Shown here: positions 36,509 to 44,743 of the stretch, one piece after another | Layout: each line of letters starts with the position of its first letter | Numbering within the stretch: position 1 is the first letter of the stretch | Source: Solirubrobacter deserti | Lineage (GTDB): Bacteria > Actinomycetota > Thermoleophilia > Solirubrobacterales > Solirubrobacteraceae | NCBI RefSeq assembly: GCF_027587175.1 | Contig: NZ_JAPCID010000014.1 | Location: forward strand, 83,281-147,280 | Length of the DNA: 64,000 nucleotides | Direction of reading: 5' to 3' | Made by a program: the position numbers and the translations under genes | The notes under the pieces: generated by a model | Told to the model about the DNA's origin: nothing | What the model saw: only the letters and a program-made list of their open reading frames with translations | The model's database searches: none

Positions 36509-37198
36509 ATGGCAGCAGACGTGCGGTGGCTGGGTCATTCCGCCTTCCATCTCTCCGGCGGCGGGGCCGACGTCCTCGTCGACCCCTTCCTGACCGGCAA
36601 CCCGAAGGCCGCGGCCAGCGCCGACGAGGTGCCCGCCGACGTGATCCTCCTGACCCACGGCCACGGCGACCACCTCGGCGACACGGTGGACATCGCCAAG
36701 CGCACGGGCGCCACGGTCGTCGCGATCGTCGAGCTCGCCGCGGAGATCGAGGGCAACGGCGTCGAGAACGTCATCAATCCGAACTACGGCGGGACCGTGC
36801 AGTTCGACTGGGGCTGGGTGAAGCTCGTGCCGGCGTGGCACACCGCGGTGTCCCCGTCCGGCACCGCGCACATGCCCGCGGGCCTGCTCATCCACTACGG
36901 CGGCAAGCTGATCTACCACCTGGGCGACACGGCGCTGTTCAGCGACATGCAGCTGATCGCCCGTCGCGGCGACCGCGTCGACCTCGCGCTGGTGCCGATC
37001 GGCGGCCACTTCACGATGGACCGCTTCGACGCCGTCACCGCGTGCGAGTTCATCCGGGCCGACCAGGTCATCCCGATCCACTACAACACGATGCCGCAGG
37101 TGGAGACGGACGCCGAGGCGTTCAAGCAGGACGTCCAGAACGCGGGCTTCGGCCAGGTGTACGTGCTCAACCCCGGCGACACCCACCATCTGAAATGA
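36509..37198 (+). CDS. UPF0173 metal-dependent hydrolase (metallo-beta-lactamase fold)
   Basis: A 229-residue cytoplasmic metallohydrolase. Metal ligands are visible in LLTHGHGDHLGD (the HxHxDH signature, about residues 50-57), PAWHTAV, YHLGDTALFSDM and VIPIHYNTM. The pattern matches the UPF0173/YtkL-type group, whose substrates are not established. It follows the previous stop without a gap, and its own stop overlaps the start of the RAM-domain gene (ATGA). Confidence 0.92.
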   Translation: MAADVRWLGHSAFHLSGGGADVLVDPFLTGNPKAAASADEVPADVILLTHGHGDHLGDTVDIAKRTGATVVAIVELAAEIEGNGVENVINPNYGGTVQFDWGWVKLVPAWHTAVSPSGTAHMPAGLLIHYGGKLIYHLGDTALFSDMQLIARRGDRVDLALVPIGGHFTMDRFDAVTACEFIRADQVIPIHYNTMPQVETDAEAFKQDVQNAGFGQVYVLNPGDTHHLK

Positions 37199-37470
37199 CC
37201 CACGCCGTCGTGTTGATCAACGCCGAGCGTGAGGCGATCGCGTCGCTCGGCGGGCAGCTCGCCGACGTCGAGGGCGTCGCCGAGGCCTACTCCGTCACGG
37301 GCGAGTGGGACTTCGTCGCGATCCTGCGGGTGCGCAACCCGGAGGAGGTCGCGCAGGTGGTCACGCACAAGTTCGCCGAGCTGTCCGGCATCAAGAACAC
37401 GCACACGATGGTGGCGTTCGAGGTCTTCTCCCAGCACGATCTCGAAGCGCTGTTCTCCATCGGAAATTGA
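37195..37470 (+). CDS. Stand-alone RAM domain protein (Lrp/AsnC ligand-binding type)
   Basis: A 91-residue protein from ATG 37195 that matches only the C-terminal amino-acid-sensing domain of Lrp/AsnC regulators (HAVVLINAEREAIASLGGQLADVEGVAEAYSVTGEWDFVAILRVRN ... VVTHKFAELSGIKNTHTMVAFEVFS). There is no DNA-binding domain. Such proteins form oligomers that bind amino acids and may control enzymes or partner regulators. It overlaps both neighbours by a stop/start codon. Confidence 0.9.
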   Translation: MTHAVVLINAEREAIASLGGQLADVEGVAEAYSVTGEWDFVAILRVRNPEEVAQVVTHKFAELSGIKNTHTMVAFEVFSQHDLEALFSIGN

Positions 37471-38096
37471 GCTTGCTGGTCGCCCCCGAACACCGTCCCA
37501 CGCTGCGCGAGGAGCTCGCGGGGCTGCCGAATCGGTCCCGCGGCGTGGCGATCGCCGTGCTGGCGCTCCTCGCGCTGGCGGCGGTCGTCCTGCTCGCCCG
37601 CGGGACGAGCGAGGAGGGGACGCGGGTGGTGGTCGAGGAGCCGATCGCGTTCAACCTGCGCTACCCGGACTCGATGAAGCGGATCGAGGACGACACGCTG
37701 TTCCACCTCGAGCGCAAGGGCGTGGACGAGTTCATCGTCGAGCCGCTGGAGCTCCCGGCCTACCGGGGCGACGTCGGCGGCGTCCTGCCGGTGGAGGCCT
37801 CGCGCGAGATCGAGCGCCTACGGGAGCGGTTCCCGCAGCTCGAGCTGGTGGAGGAGGGAAAGGTGCGCATCAACCGCGTGGCGGGCTACTCGCTGGCGTT
37901 CCGGGCGAGCCGCAGCCCGCGGCTGTACGGCCGGCTCGTGCTGCTGCCCGAGCCGGTGCCCGGCGCCCGCTCCGGCGTGAAGCTGCTGATGCTGGCCACG
38001 CCGAAGGGCGGTGCCGGCAAGGCGCGCGACGTGGGCACGAACGGCCTACTCAAGACGCCCTACCGCTCGTTGCGCTTCGGCACGGAGGGTCCGTGA
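37467..38096 (+). CDS. Membrane-anchored hypothetical protein
   Basis: A 209-residue protein whose likely start is TTG 37467, overlapping the previous stop (TTGA); TTG 37473 is an alternative. A cytoplasmic N-terminus of about 28 residues (APEHRPTLREELAGLPNRSR) leads to one transmembrane helix (GVAIAVLALLALAAVVLLA), then an extracytoplasmic alpha/beta domain (EEPIAFNLRYPDSMKRIEDD ... VNRVAGYSLAFRA-like strand ... LLMLATPKGG). The fold is not recognised. Confidence 0.75.
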   Translation: MSLLVAPEHRPTLREELAGLPNRSRGVAIAVLALLALAAVVLLARGTSEEGTRVVVEEPIAFNLRYPDSMKRIEDDTLFHLERKGVDEFIVEPLELPAYRGDVGGVLPVEASREIERLRERFPQLELVEEGKVRINRVAGYSLAFRASRSPRLYGRLVLLPEPVPGARSGVKLLMLATPKGGAGKARDVGTNGLLKTPYRSLRFGTEGP

Positions 38097-38425
38097 CCAT
38101 CGACTACGACCACTTCGCCGCCGTCGACATGCGCGTCGGCCGGATCATCGCGGTGGAGGACTTCCCCGAGGCCCGCAAGCCGGCGTGGAAGCTGACGATC
38201 GACTTCGGCGACGAGATCGGCGAGAAGCGCTCCAGCGCGCAGATCACCAACTATGCGCGCGAGGAGCTCGTCGGCCGCCGGATCGTCGCGGTCGTCAACT
38301 TCCCGCCGCGCCAGATCGGACCCGTGCGCTCCGAGGTGCTGGTGCTCGGCGCGTCGGACGAGGAGGGCCGCGTGATCCTGCTCGCGCCGGACACCGACGT
38401 GCCGCTCGGCGCGCGGATTCACTGA
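38093..38425 (+). CDS. csaA: CsaA-like tRNA-binding domain protein (OB fold)
   Basis: A 110-residue protein from GTG 38093, overlapping the previous stop (GTGA). It consists of a single EMAP/Trbp111-type OB fold: FAAVDMRVGRIIAVEDFPEARKPAWKLTIDFGDEIGEKRSSAQITNYAREELVGRRIVAVVNFPPRQIGPVRSEVLVLGA. The pattern is that of CsaA, which binds tRNA and has been called an export-related chaperone in Bacillus. It precedes the Hsp90-like gene by 27 nt on the same strand. Confidence 0.92.
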   Translation: MTIDYDHFAAVDMRVGRIIAVEDFPEARKPAWKLTIDFGDEIGEKRSSAQITNYAREELVGRRIVAVVNFPPRQIGPVRSEVLVLGASDEEGRVILLAPDTDVPLGARIH

Positions 38426-38452
38426 CCGCAAAGCGGGGAATCTCAGTACTCC

Positions 38453-40240
38453 GTGGCCCCCACGGAGCTCCAATCCACCCAGGTCGACCTGGCCGGTCTG
38501 ATGACCGTGCTGGGCGGCCATCTCTACTCGACGCCCGCGGTCGCCGTCCGCGAGCTGGTGCAGAACGCGCACGACTCGATCACGCGCCGCAGGCTGGAGG
38601 ACGACGGCTTCACCGGCGGACGCATCGACGTCACGTCGGACCCGGCGAGCGGCACGCTGACCGTCCGCGACGACGGCGCGGGCATGACCCGCGAGGAGAT
38701 CGATCGCTTCCTGGCGACGGTCGGCGTCGGCTACACGCGCGGGCTGCGTGAGCGGTCCGACGAGCTGATCGGCCAGTTCGGCCTCGGCTTCCTGTCCGCG
38801 TTCATCGTCGGCGAGCGCACGGTCGTGCGGACCGCGTCCTACCAGGCGCCGGACAGCGCGTACGAGTACACGAGCACCACCGGCGAGCGCTACAGCGTCG
38901 AGCCGTGCGCGCCGCGCGAGGTGGGCACGGAGGTCGAGCTCACGCTCGGCGCCGACCATCGCGAGCTGGCCGACCGGGCGGTGCTCGCCGGCGTCGTGGG
39001 CCGCTACTGCGCGCTGCTCGGGCTGCCGGTGTTCGTCAACGGCGAGCAGGTGAACGCCGATGCGCCGCCGTGGCGCGCGGCGTCCGAGGACGTCGTCGTC
39101 CATCCCATCCAGGCGCGCAAGCAGGCGCTCGCGTTCGCCGAGCGGATGGACCCGTCGTTCCGGCCGCTGTGCACGCTGGAGGTCGACGGCGGCGGCGTGC
39201 GCGGGCTCCTGTGGATCCAGGACGTGCTCACCTACGGCTCCTGGGACAACCGCCGGCTCGCGGTCTACGTGCGCGGGATGCTGCTCGACGACGACGCCCG
39301 CGACCTGCTGCCGCGCTGGGCCGGCTTCGTCTCCGGCGCGGTCGAGTCGGACGTGCTGACGCCCACCGCCAGCCGCGAGGACCTGCAACGCGACGACGCG
39401 TGGGAAGCGGCGCGGACCGCGCTGCACGAGGCGCTGGTCGCCGGGCTGGCCAAGGTCGCAGCCGAGCAGCCGGAGGCGTGGGCGCGCGTGCTCACCCGCC
39501 ACAACGAGGGCCTGCTCGGCGCGGCGCTGGCCGACGAGCAGCTCGAGGCGCTGCTCGCCGACCAGCTGAAGGTGCCGACCAGCGAAGGCGACATGACGGT
39601 GCGCGAGCTCGTCGACGGTGGCGACGGCCGCGCGCACGTCGGGCTCGGCACGGGCGGGTTCGAGGAGATGCGCTTCCGCGCGCTCAAACGGCCGATCGCG
39701 ACCGGGACGCGCTACGCGGTCGTCCCGTTCGTGCGCCAGTGGTGCGGTGCGCGGGGGATCGACGTCGTCGAGCTCGGCACCTCCAGCGGCGACCGGGCGC
39801 TGTTCGAGCGGGTGCAGCTGGAGGAGGCGGCGTGGCTCGCCGAGCAGTTGACGCGCGAGCGGCAGGAGCTCGTGCCGGCGCGCTTCGAGCCGGCCGAGAT
39901 GCCGTTCGTGCTCGTCCCCGACCGCGAGGCGGAGCTCAAAGCCCGGCTGGAGGCGGACGAGGCGCGCGAGCGGATCGCCTCGGCCGCGTTGCACCTCGCG
40001 CGCGAGCACACGGCGACGATCGACGGCACGTACGACGCGCGGCTGTACGTGAACGTGGACTCGCCCGTGATCGCCGCGCTGCTGGAGGCCCACCGGGCCG
40101 GCCAGGACGTCGAGGTGGCGCTGGACCTGGTGCGCGCCGTGCTCGCGCTGATGGCGGCGGGCGAGCGGGAGACGCGGGCCGAGGTGGATCTGCTGGGAGC
40201 GTTGAGCGGTGTCGGCGAAGCGGTGCGGAGGCTCTTGTGA
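38453..40240 (+). CDS. Hsp90-family (HtpG-like) ATPase
   Basis: A 595-residue GHKL ATPase with Hsp90 architecture, starting at GTG 38453. The N-domain has the ATP-binding motifs RELVQNAHDS (Asn38, Asp41), VRDDGAGM (Asp74) and IGQFGLGFLSAF (107-118). The middle domain keeps the Arg of the catalytic loop in TPTASREDLQRDD (compare NVSREILQ in HtpG). The C-terminal third is divergent from E. coli HtpG, and it ends in a long helix. Its stop overlaps the start of a TPR protein (GTGA). It is probably a chaperone of a distinct subfamily working with that partner. Confidence 0.88.
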   Translation: MAPTELQSTQVDLAGLMTVLGGHLYSTPAVAVRELVQNAHDSITRRRLEDDGFTGGRIDVTSDPASGTLTVRDDGAGMTREEIDRFLATVGVGYTRGLRERSDELIGQFGLGFLSAFIVGERTVVRTASYQAPDSAYEYTSTTGERYSVEPCAPREVGTEVELTLGADHRELADRAVLAGVVGRYCALLGLPVFVNGEQVNADAPPWRAASEDVVVHPIQARKQALAFAERMDPSFRPLCTLEVDGGGVRGLLWIQDVLTYGSWDNRRLAVYVRGMLLDDDARDLLPRWAGFVSGAVESDVLTPTASREDLQRDDAWEAARTALHEALVAGLAKVAAEQPEAWARVLTRHNEGLLGAALADEQLEALLADQLKVPTSEGDMTVRELVDGGDGRAHVGLGTGGFEEMRFRALKRPIATGTRYAVVPFVRQWCGARGIDVVELGTSSGDRALFERVQLEEAAWLAEQLTRERQELVPARFEPAEMPFVLVPDREAELKARLEADEARERIASAALHLAREHTATIDGTYDARLYVNVDSPVIAALLEAHRAGQDVEVALDLVRAVLALMAAGERETRAEVDLLGALSGVGEAVRRLL

Positions 40241-42483
40241 ACATCTGGTCGTGGGTGCATGACGTCGAGCGCGAGCTGCGTGAGAGCGGCAACGAGCGGC
40301 TCGCGGAGCTGATCGACCGGCTGCCGGACGCGGCGCTCGACGACCAGAACGCCGAGGTCGAGGCGATCGTCCCCGAGGCGCTCGCCCTCGCGCGCTCGGC
40401 CGAGCTGCCGTGGGTGGAGATCTTCATTCGCCACTGGCACCTGCAAGCCACCGGCGACGGGTTCGAGAAGGTGCCGTACGCGGTCGAGACGCTCGAGTTC
40501 AGCCACCGCGAGGAGCACCGCGCGTGCCCGCAGTCCGTGTGCACCGTCCAGGACCTCGCGCACGCCTACAGCGGCGCGGACGGCCCGGGCTACGCCGAGG
40601 AGCGGCTCGCGGTCGTCGAGGAGGCGCTGGAGCGCATCGACCCGTCGTGGGACTGCTTTCACTGCATGGTCGTGGAGAAGGTCAACGCGCTGTCGGATCT
40701 GGAGCGATACGAGGAGGCGCTGGAGGTCGCGCGTGAAGGGAGGGCTCGGGCGGCGGCCGCGGGCCGCGATTACGGCAACGCCGAGGACGACGTGACCACG
40801 CCGCTGCTGCGGTTGCGCCGCTTCCAGGAGGCGCTGGAGTCGGCGGCGCCGCGCCGCGACGAGCGCGACGACACGTTCGCACGCTGGCGGCAGATGGCGC
40901 GGACGGAGGCGCTGATCGGGCTCGGCCGGATCGACGACGCGCTCGCCGAGCTGGCCGATCCGGAGCCGGTGCTGCGCGAGCCGCGTTACCACCTCGGGTG
41001 GGCCCAGGACGTCGAGCGGCTCGTCCGGCGCGGGCGACTGACCAACGACTGGCGGCTCGGCGGGCTGCTGGAGCGGATGGTGGCAGCGCAGGTCGAGCGC
41101 GGTCGCGCGTGGGACGGCGTCCAGCTCGCGGCCATCCACGGGCGGCTGGCACTGTGGCGCGGGGCGACCGTCACGGCGCGGAAAGCGCTGGACGATATGC
41201 GCGCCCTGGCCGCGCGCCTGCGGTCCCCGGAGCGGGCCCACGCGTTCGTGCGCGCGCTGGAGGCCGGGCTGGAGCGCATGCGGGAGCGCGAGCCCGTGCT
41301 GCCCGAGTCGGCCGAGGCGTTTCTCGACGCGTGGCGCGCGGAGGAGCGCAGCGACCCGGAGCTCGACCTCGAGCGGCTGCACGCGGCGCGCCGGCGCTGG
41401 CCGGACGAGCTGCAGGTGGCCTGGGGGCTGCACTCGGCACTGGAGGCCGTGGGCCGGGAGGAGGACTCGCTCACGGTGCTGCGCGAGTTCGCGGACGCGC
41501 ACGTGGAGGACGCCGACGCGCAGGCGATGCTCGCCCACACGCTGATCGACGCGGGCATGGTCGGCGAGGAGGTCGAGCGGCTCGCGGAGCGCCTGCGACC
41601 GCTGGACGAGCTGCACGCGGTGTGGCTGGAGGCGCGCGCGGCGTACCGGGAAGGTGAGATGGAGCGGGCGCGCGAGCGCGCGGAATGGATCGTGGAGCGC
41701 GATCAGGAGGCGCTCAACGCGCGCCGGATCGCCGCGCTGGCGTGCGAGCACCTGAAGGACTTCGAGGCGGCGCTCGTGCACTGCAACGGCGTCCTCGGGC
41801 ACGCCGGCGAGGACCGCCTGGCGAGCGCCCACTGGGATCGGCTCGTCCCGGCGACCATCGTCGGCGACTGGGAGGCCGTGCGCGCCTCCGCCGCCGCGCT
41901 CGAGATCGACGTGCCCGGCGACTCGGGGCCGATCGACGTCGACGCCGGCCTGATCCGCCTGCGGTTCGCGGCCGACGACTTCGTGATCGCGCTTCGCACC
42001 GGGCCCGTGAGCGCGCGGGTGCTCAACGTCGGCCTGCGCGACGAGCCCCAGCACGCGGGCGATCTCGTCGTCTTCGACGCCGAGCCGGTCGGCACGGCCG
42101 CCGAAGGCGAGCTCATCACGTTCCCGGTCGTCCACGTGGTCGCCGAGGGCCCGCGCCGCGCGTACCCGTTCGACGGCGTCGACCCGGGCGACGACGCCTG
42201 GAACGCCTTCGTCGACACGCTCCGCGAGGAGGGCTGGGTGATCGACGTCCGCTACCGCGAGCCCGAGTACCAGCTCGAGGTCGACGGCGAGCAGCGTCCG
42301 GGCATCTACGGCCACCTCGCGGTGCCCGACGACGTCGACGACGCCGCCGCCCACGCGCGGCTCGGCGAGCTCACGGCCGAGTGGGAAGGCCCGTTCACCT
42401 GGCTCCCGCTGGCCGAGGCGGCGGGTGACGACTCCGCGTCGGCACAGCAACGCGAGCACGCCGAGGCGCTGGCGCTGTACTGA
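40237..42483 (+). CDS. Large tetratricopeptide-repeat protein, partner of the Hsp90-like ATPase
   Basis: A 748-residue soluble protein from GTG 40237, coupled to the Hsp90-like gene. Residues about 1-570 are helical repeats of TPR type (ALSDLERYEEALEVAREGRARA, RTEALIGLGRIDDALAELADPEP, ALEAVGREEDSLTVLREFADAHVEDADAQAMLAHTLIDAG, ACEHLKDFEAALVHCNGVLGHAGEDRLA). The last 180 residues form a separate beta-rich domain (IDVDAGLIRLRFAADDFVIALRTGPVSARVLNVG ... GDLVVFDAEPVG), not recognised. There is no signal or membrane helix. It may select or present clients, by analogy with TPR co-chaperones. Confidence 0.85.
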   Translation: MNIWSWVHDVERELRESGNERLAELIDRLPDAALDDQNAEVEAIVPEALALARSAELPWVEIFIRHWHLQATGDGFEKVPYAVETLEFSHREEHRACPQSVCTVQDLAHAYSGADGPGYAEERLAVVEEALERIDPSWDCFHCMVVEKVNALSDLERYEEALEVAREGRARAAAAGRDYGNAEDDVTTPLLRLRRFQEALESAAPRRDERDDTFARWRQMARTEALIGLGRIDDALAELADPEPVLREPRYHLGWAQDVERLVRRGRLTNDWRLGGLLERMVAAQVERGRAWDGVQLAAIHGRLALWRGATVTARKALDDMRALAARLRSPERAHAFVRALEAGLERMREREPVLPESAEAFLDAWRAEERSDPELDLERLHAARRRWPDELQVAWGLHSALEAVGREEDSLTVLREFADAHVEDADAQAMLAHTLIDAGMVGEEVERLAERLRPLDELHAVWLEARAAYREGEMERARERAEWIVERDQEALNARRIAALACEHLKDFEAALVHCNGVLGHAGEDRLASAHWDRLVPATIVGDWEAVRASAAALEIDVPGDSGPIDVDAGLIRLRFAADDFVIALRTGPVSARVLNVGLRDEPQHAGDLVVFDAEPVGTAAEGELITFPVVHVVAEGPRRAYPFDGVDPGDDAWNAFVDTLREEGWVIDVRYREPEYQLEVDGEQRPGIYGHLAVPDDVDDAAAHARLGELTAEWEGPFTWLPLAEAAGDDSASAQQREHAEALALY

Positions 42484-42491
42484 GAACGTTC

Positions 42492-42530
42492 GTGGAGGGT
42501 TTTGCACCGCAGCGGTGCGAAACCCTCCAC
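42492..42530. terminator. Strong bidirectional terminator hairpin (19-bp stem)
   Basis: GTGGAGGGTTTT plus GCACCGC (42492-42510) pairs with GCGGTGC, G and AAACCCTCCAC (42512-42530) with a single T-G wobble and a one-base nominal loop. It separates the convergent TPR and sigma factor genes. Confidence 0.85.
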
Positions 42531-42570
42531 GCGCCGCGAAGAGGCGGCGGGCGGCGACGCGTGGGCGGCG

Positions 42571-44169
42571 CTACTCGTCTTCGCCGGCGGCCGGCGAGGC
42601 GGCGGCGGGCGCGTCCTGCGTCGCCGGCGGCGTGGCGGCCGGCGCTTCGATCTGGACCTCGGGCGTCGGCGTCGGGGCCGGCGGGGCCTCCGGGGCCGCG
42701 ACCTGCTCGGGCGTCTCGACGGGGGACGGCGCGGGCTGCGGCGTCGACTGCGGCGGCTCGGCGGCGAAGGCCGGGCCGGTCGGCGCGGGCGTCGTGGTCG
42801 GCTGCGGCGTGGACGGCGAGATCGTGCCGGAGCCGGGCTCGGCGGTGCCCTGCGTGTCGGTCGGCAGCGCGGTGGTGTCGCCGTCGCGGCCCTCGACGGG
42901 GGCGGGAGCCGTGGGCGTCGCGGTGCCGGTCGCGGCCGGCGTGGCGCCCGCGGCGGGCGTGGCCGAGGCGGTCGCGGTGGCCGTGGCGGTCGCCTTCGGC
43001 TTGGCCTCCTCCGGCTTGCCGGCGGTGTCGGCGGGCGCGATCTTGCGCTCGGCGCTGGCCGTGATCGGCTGCGGAACGGAGGCGACGGGCACCGGAGCGG
43101 TGGTCGGCGCGGCAGCGACCGCGGCGGGATCCTTCTTGGCCTCGACCTTCGCGACGGCCGCCTTCTCGGGGCCGCCCTTGGTGGTCGCGTGCTGAACCTC
43201 GACAGCGCCGGCGGTCACGATCGCGGCGGCCGCCAGGCCGGCGCCGACCTTGGAGGCGACCGTGCCGAAGCCGACCTGCAGCGCGGCGCCCGCGCTGGCC
43301 GAGCCGGCGGCCGCGGCGCCCGTGGTGGAGGCGGCGGCGCCCGCACCGATGTGCGTGACGAGCAGCTTCTTGAAGATCAGCAGCGGGCCGAGCGGGAACA
43401 GGGCGGCGAGCGCCTTGTTGTTGTTGCGCAGGTACTTGCGGAAGTCGGTGCAGCGCTCGCAGGTGCGCAGGTGGCGGCGGACCGGCGCGGTCGTGCGCTT
43501 GAGGCCCTCGGCGACCTCTCCGAGCTCGATGCGCACCTCCTCGCACGAGAGCAGCCGCGCCTCGGCGGCCTCCGCCAGCGACACGCGGGCGCGCACGAGC
43601 AGCGACTTGACCGACGGGACCGTCGTCTCCATCGCCTCGGCGATCTGCTCGTAGGACAGCGCGTCGATCTCGCGCAGCAGCAACGCCGTGCGCTGGGTCT
43701 CCGGCAGATCCTGCACGTCCGCGATCAGGAGCCGGAACTCCTCGCGCTTGTGCACCTTGTCGGCGGTGGTGAGGCCGCCTTCGGACAGGTGCACGTCCAT
43801 CGAGTCCATGCCCACCGCCTGCGTGCGGCGCAGGTGGTTCAGGGAGCGGTTGCGCGCGATCCGGTACAGCCACGGCCGCACGTTGATCTCGCGCTCGTCG
43901 GCCAGCATCGCGTTGAACGCGGCCGCGAAGACCTCCTGCAGCACATCCTCGGCGTCCTCCCGGGATGAGAGCATGTGCCGGCAGAACGCGAGCAGCCGCG
44001 ACTGGTAGCGAGCGACGAGCGCCTCGAACGCGCCGTGGTTGCCACGGCGGATCAGGGCGACCAGGCGCTCATCCGACTGCAGGCGCAGCAGCGGCGAGCG
44101 GCCGTGAAGGCCGGAGTGCTGTAGAGCGGATGCTTCCAAACGAGTACTGAGCGGCAGGACCTTGCCCAC
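42571..44169 (-). CDS. ECF sigma factor fused to zinc-finger anti-sigma-like domain, membrane helix and Pro/Ala-rich tail
   Basis: A single 532-residue chain from GTG 44169. Sigma region 2 (LVALIRRGNHGAFEALVARYQSRLLAFCRHML ... EDVLQEVFAAAFNAM ... VRPWLYRIARNRSLNHLR) and region 4 (LPETQRTALLLREIDALSYEQIAEAMETTVPSVKSLLVRARVSL) fill residues 28-205. A zinc-finger-like segment follows (LSCEEV ... HLRTCERCTDF), then a hydrophobic stretch (VGFGTVASKVGAGLAAAAIVTAGAVEV, about 295-320) and about 200 residues of Ala/Pro/Thr. The tail probably lies outside the membrane and senses or transmits an envelope signal. The start is the only reasonable canonical codon. Confidence 0.88.
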   Translation of the reverse strand: MGKVLPLSTRLEASALQHSGLHGRSPLLRLQSDERLVALIRRGNHGAFEALVARYQSRLLAFCRHMLSSREDAEDVLQEVFAAAFNAMLADEREINVRPWLYRIARNRSLNHLRRTQAVGMDSMDVHLSEGGLTTADKVHKREEFRLLIADVQDLPETQRTALLLREIDALSYEQIAEAMETTVPSVKSLLVRARVSLAEAAEARLLSCEEVRIELGEVAEGLKRTTAPVRRHLRTCERCTDFRKYLRNNNKALAALFPLGPLLIFKKLLVTHIGAGAAASTTGAAAAGSASAGAALQVGFGTVASKVGAGLAAAAIVTAGAVEVQHATTKGGPEKAAVAKVEAKKDPAAVAAAPTTAPVPVASVPQPITASAERKIAPADTAGKPEEAKPKATATATATASATPAAGATPAATGTATPTAPAPVEGRDGDTTALPTDTQGTAEPGSGTISPSTPQPTTTPAPTGPAFAAEPPQSTPQPAPSPVETPEQVAAPEAPPAPTPTPEVQIEAPAATPPATQDAPAAASPAAGEDE

Positions 44170-44214
44170 GTGCAAACCCTCGGCGCGTGGGGAAGTTGCG
44201 GCGTTGCTCCACTC

Positions 44215-44243
44215 AGCGTAGCGACGACACCCGCGAGTTCCCG
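44215..44243 (-). promoter_or_regulatory. ECF-type promoter upstream of the fused sigma factor
   Basis: On the minus strand GGGAAC (44242-44237) and TACGCT (44220-44215) are spaced by 16 nt, with a CGTCGC just before the -10. GGAAC is the usual -35 of ECF promoters, so the sigma factor may transcribe its own gene. The leader would be about 40 nt. Confidence 0.4.
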
Positions 44244-44287
44244 AGGGGTCGGCGCCTTCGGGGCCGCTGCGCAGAACTCGCCCGCGC

Positions 44288-44304
44288 ATCGCCCTCTGGG
44301 CGAT
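44288..44304. repeat. Perfect 7-bp hairpin upstream of tRNA-Leu
   Basis: ATCGCCC (44288-44294) and GGGCGAT (44298-44304) pair around TCT. TAGGAT at 44313-44318, 8 nt before the tRNA, is a possible -10. The region 44170-44326 otherwise contains only the promoters of the two divergent genes. Confidence 0.4.
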
Positions 44305-44326
44305 ACGCCCTCTAGGATTCCCGCCG

Positions 44327-44411
44327 GCCCGGGTGGCGGAATTGGTCAGACGCGGTCGGCTTAAACCCGATTGTTCTATGGAGCGTGTGGGTTCGAGTCC
44401 CACCCCGGGCA
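44327..44411 (+). tRNA. tRNA-Leu (anticodon UAA)
   Basis: A complete class II tRNA. Acceptor GCCCGGG (44327-44333) pairs with CCCGGGC (44404-44410), discriminator A at 44411. The anticodon arm is GTCGG-CTTAAAC-CCGAT with anticodon TAA, the long variable arm of a tRNA-Leu follows, and the T arm is GTGGG-TTCGAGT-CCCAC. CCA is not encoded. It decodes the rare UUA codon (compare bldA in Streptomyces). Confidence 0.96.
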
Positions 44412-44412
44412 C

Positions 44413-44676
44413 TTGGCAGACATCGCCGTCCGTGTTCAGCCGCGCGCCAAGCGCGACGAGGTCGTGGGCGAGCGCGCCGGCGCGATCGTCATCCGCCTCA
44501 CCGCGCCGCCCGTGGACGGCAAGGCCAACGCGGCGCTGTGCGCGTTCATCGCCAAGGCGGCGGGCGTACCGCCCTCGCACGTGGACGTCGTGCGCGGGCA
44601 GACCGCGCGGGACAAGGTCATCCGGGTGGAAGGCATGCCCGAGGACGCCCTGCGCACCGCGCTGCTCAGGGACTGA
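44413..44676 (+). CDS. DUF167 (YggU) family protein starting at the tRNA 3' end
   Basis: An 87-residue protein of the DUF167/YggU family: IAVRVQPRAKRDEVVGERAGAIVIRLTAPPVDGKANAALCAFIAKAAGVPPSHVDVVRGQTARDKVIRVEG contains the conserved PxxxGKAN motif and matches the family length. The only start giving the family N-terminus is TTG 44413, one base after the tRNA-Leu discriminator. The upstream part of the frame lies inside the tRNA. After 3' processing of the tRNA the mRNA would begin at or next to the start codon. Function unknown. Confidence 0.88.
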   Translation: MADIAVRVQPRAKRDEVVGERAGAIVIRLTAPPVDGKANAALCAFIAKAAGVPPSHVDVVRGQTARDKVIRVEGMPEDALRTALLRD

Positions 44677-44743
44677 CGCTGGTTCGTACGCGGACAGAGC
44701 GGCAACGCGCCTTGCAGCGCGCTGCCGCCGGTCAGCGTGCGGA

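Noticed and set aside
42492..42530. Long perfect hairpin as an insertion-element end or REP element
   Set aside because: Only one copy was seen in the window and it sits between convergent genes, so a terminator explains it.
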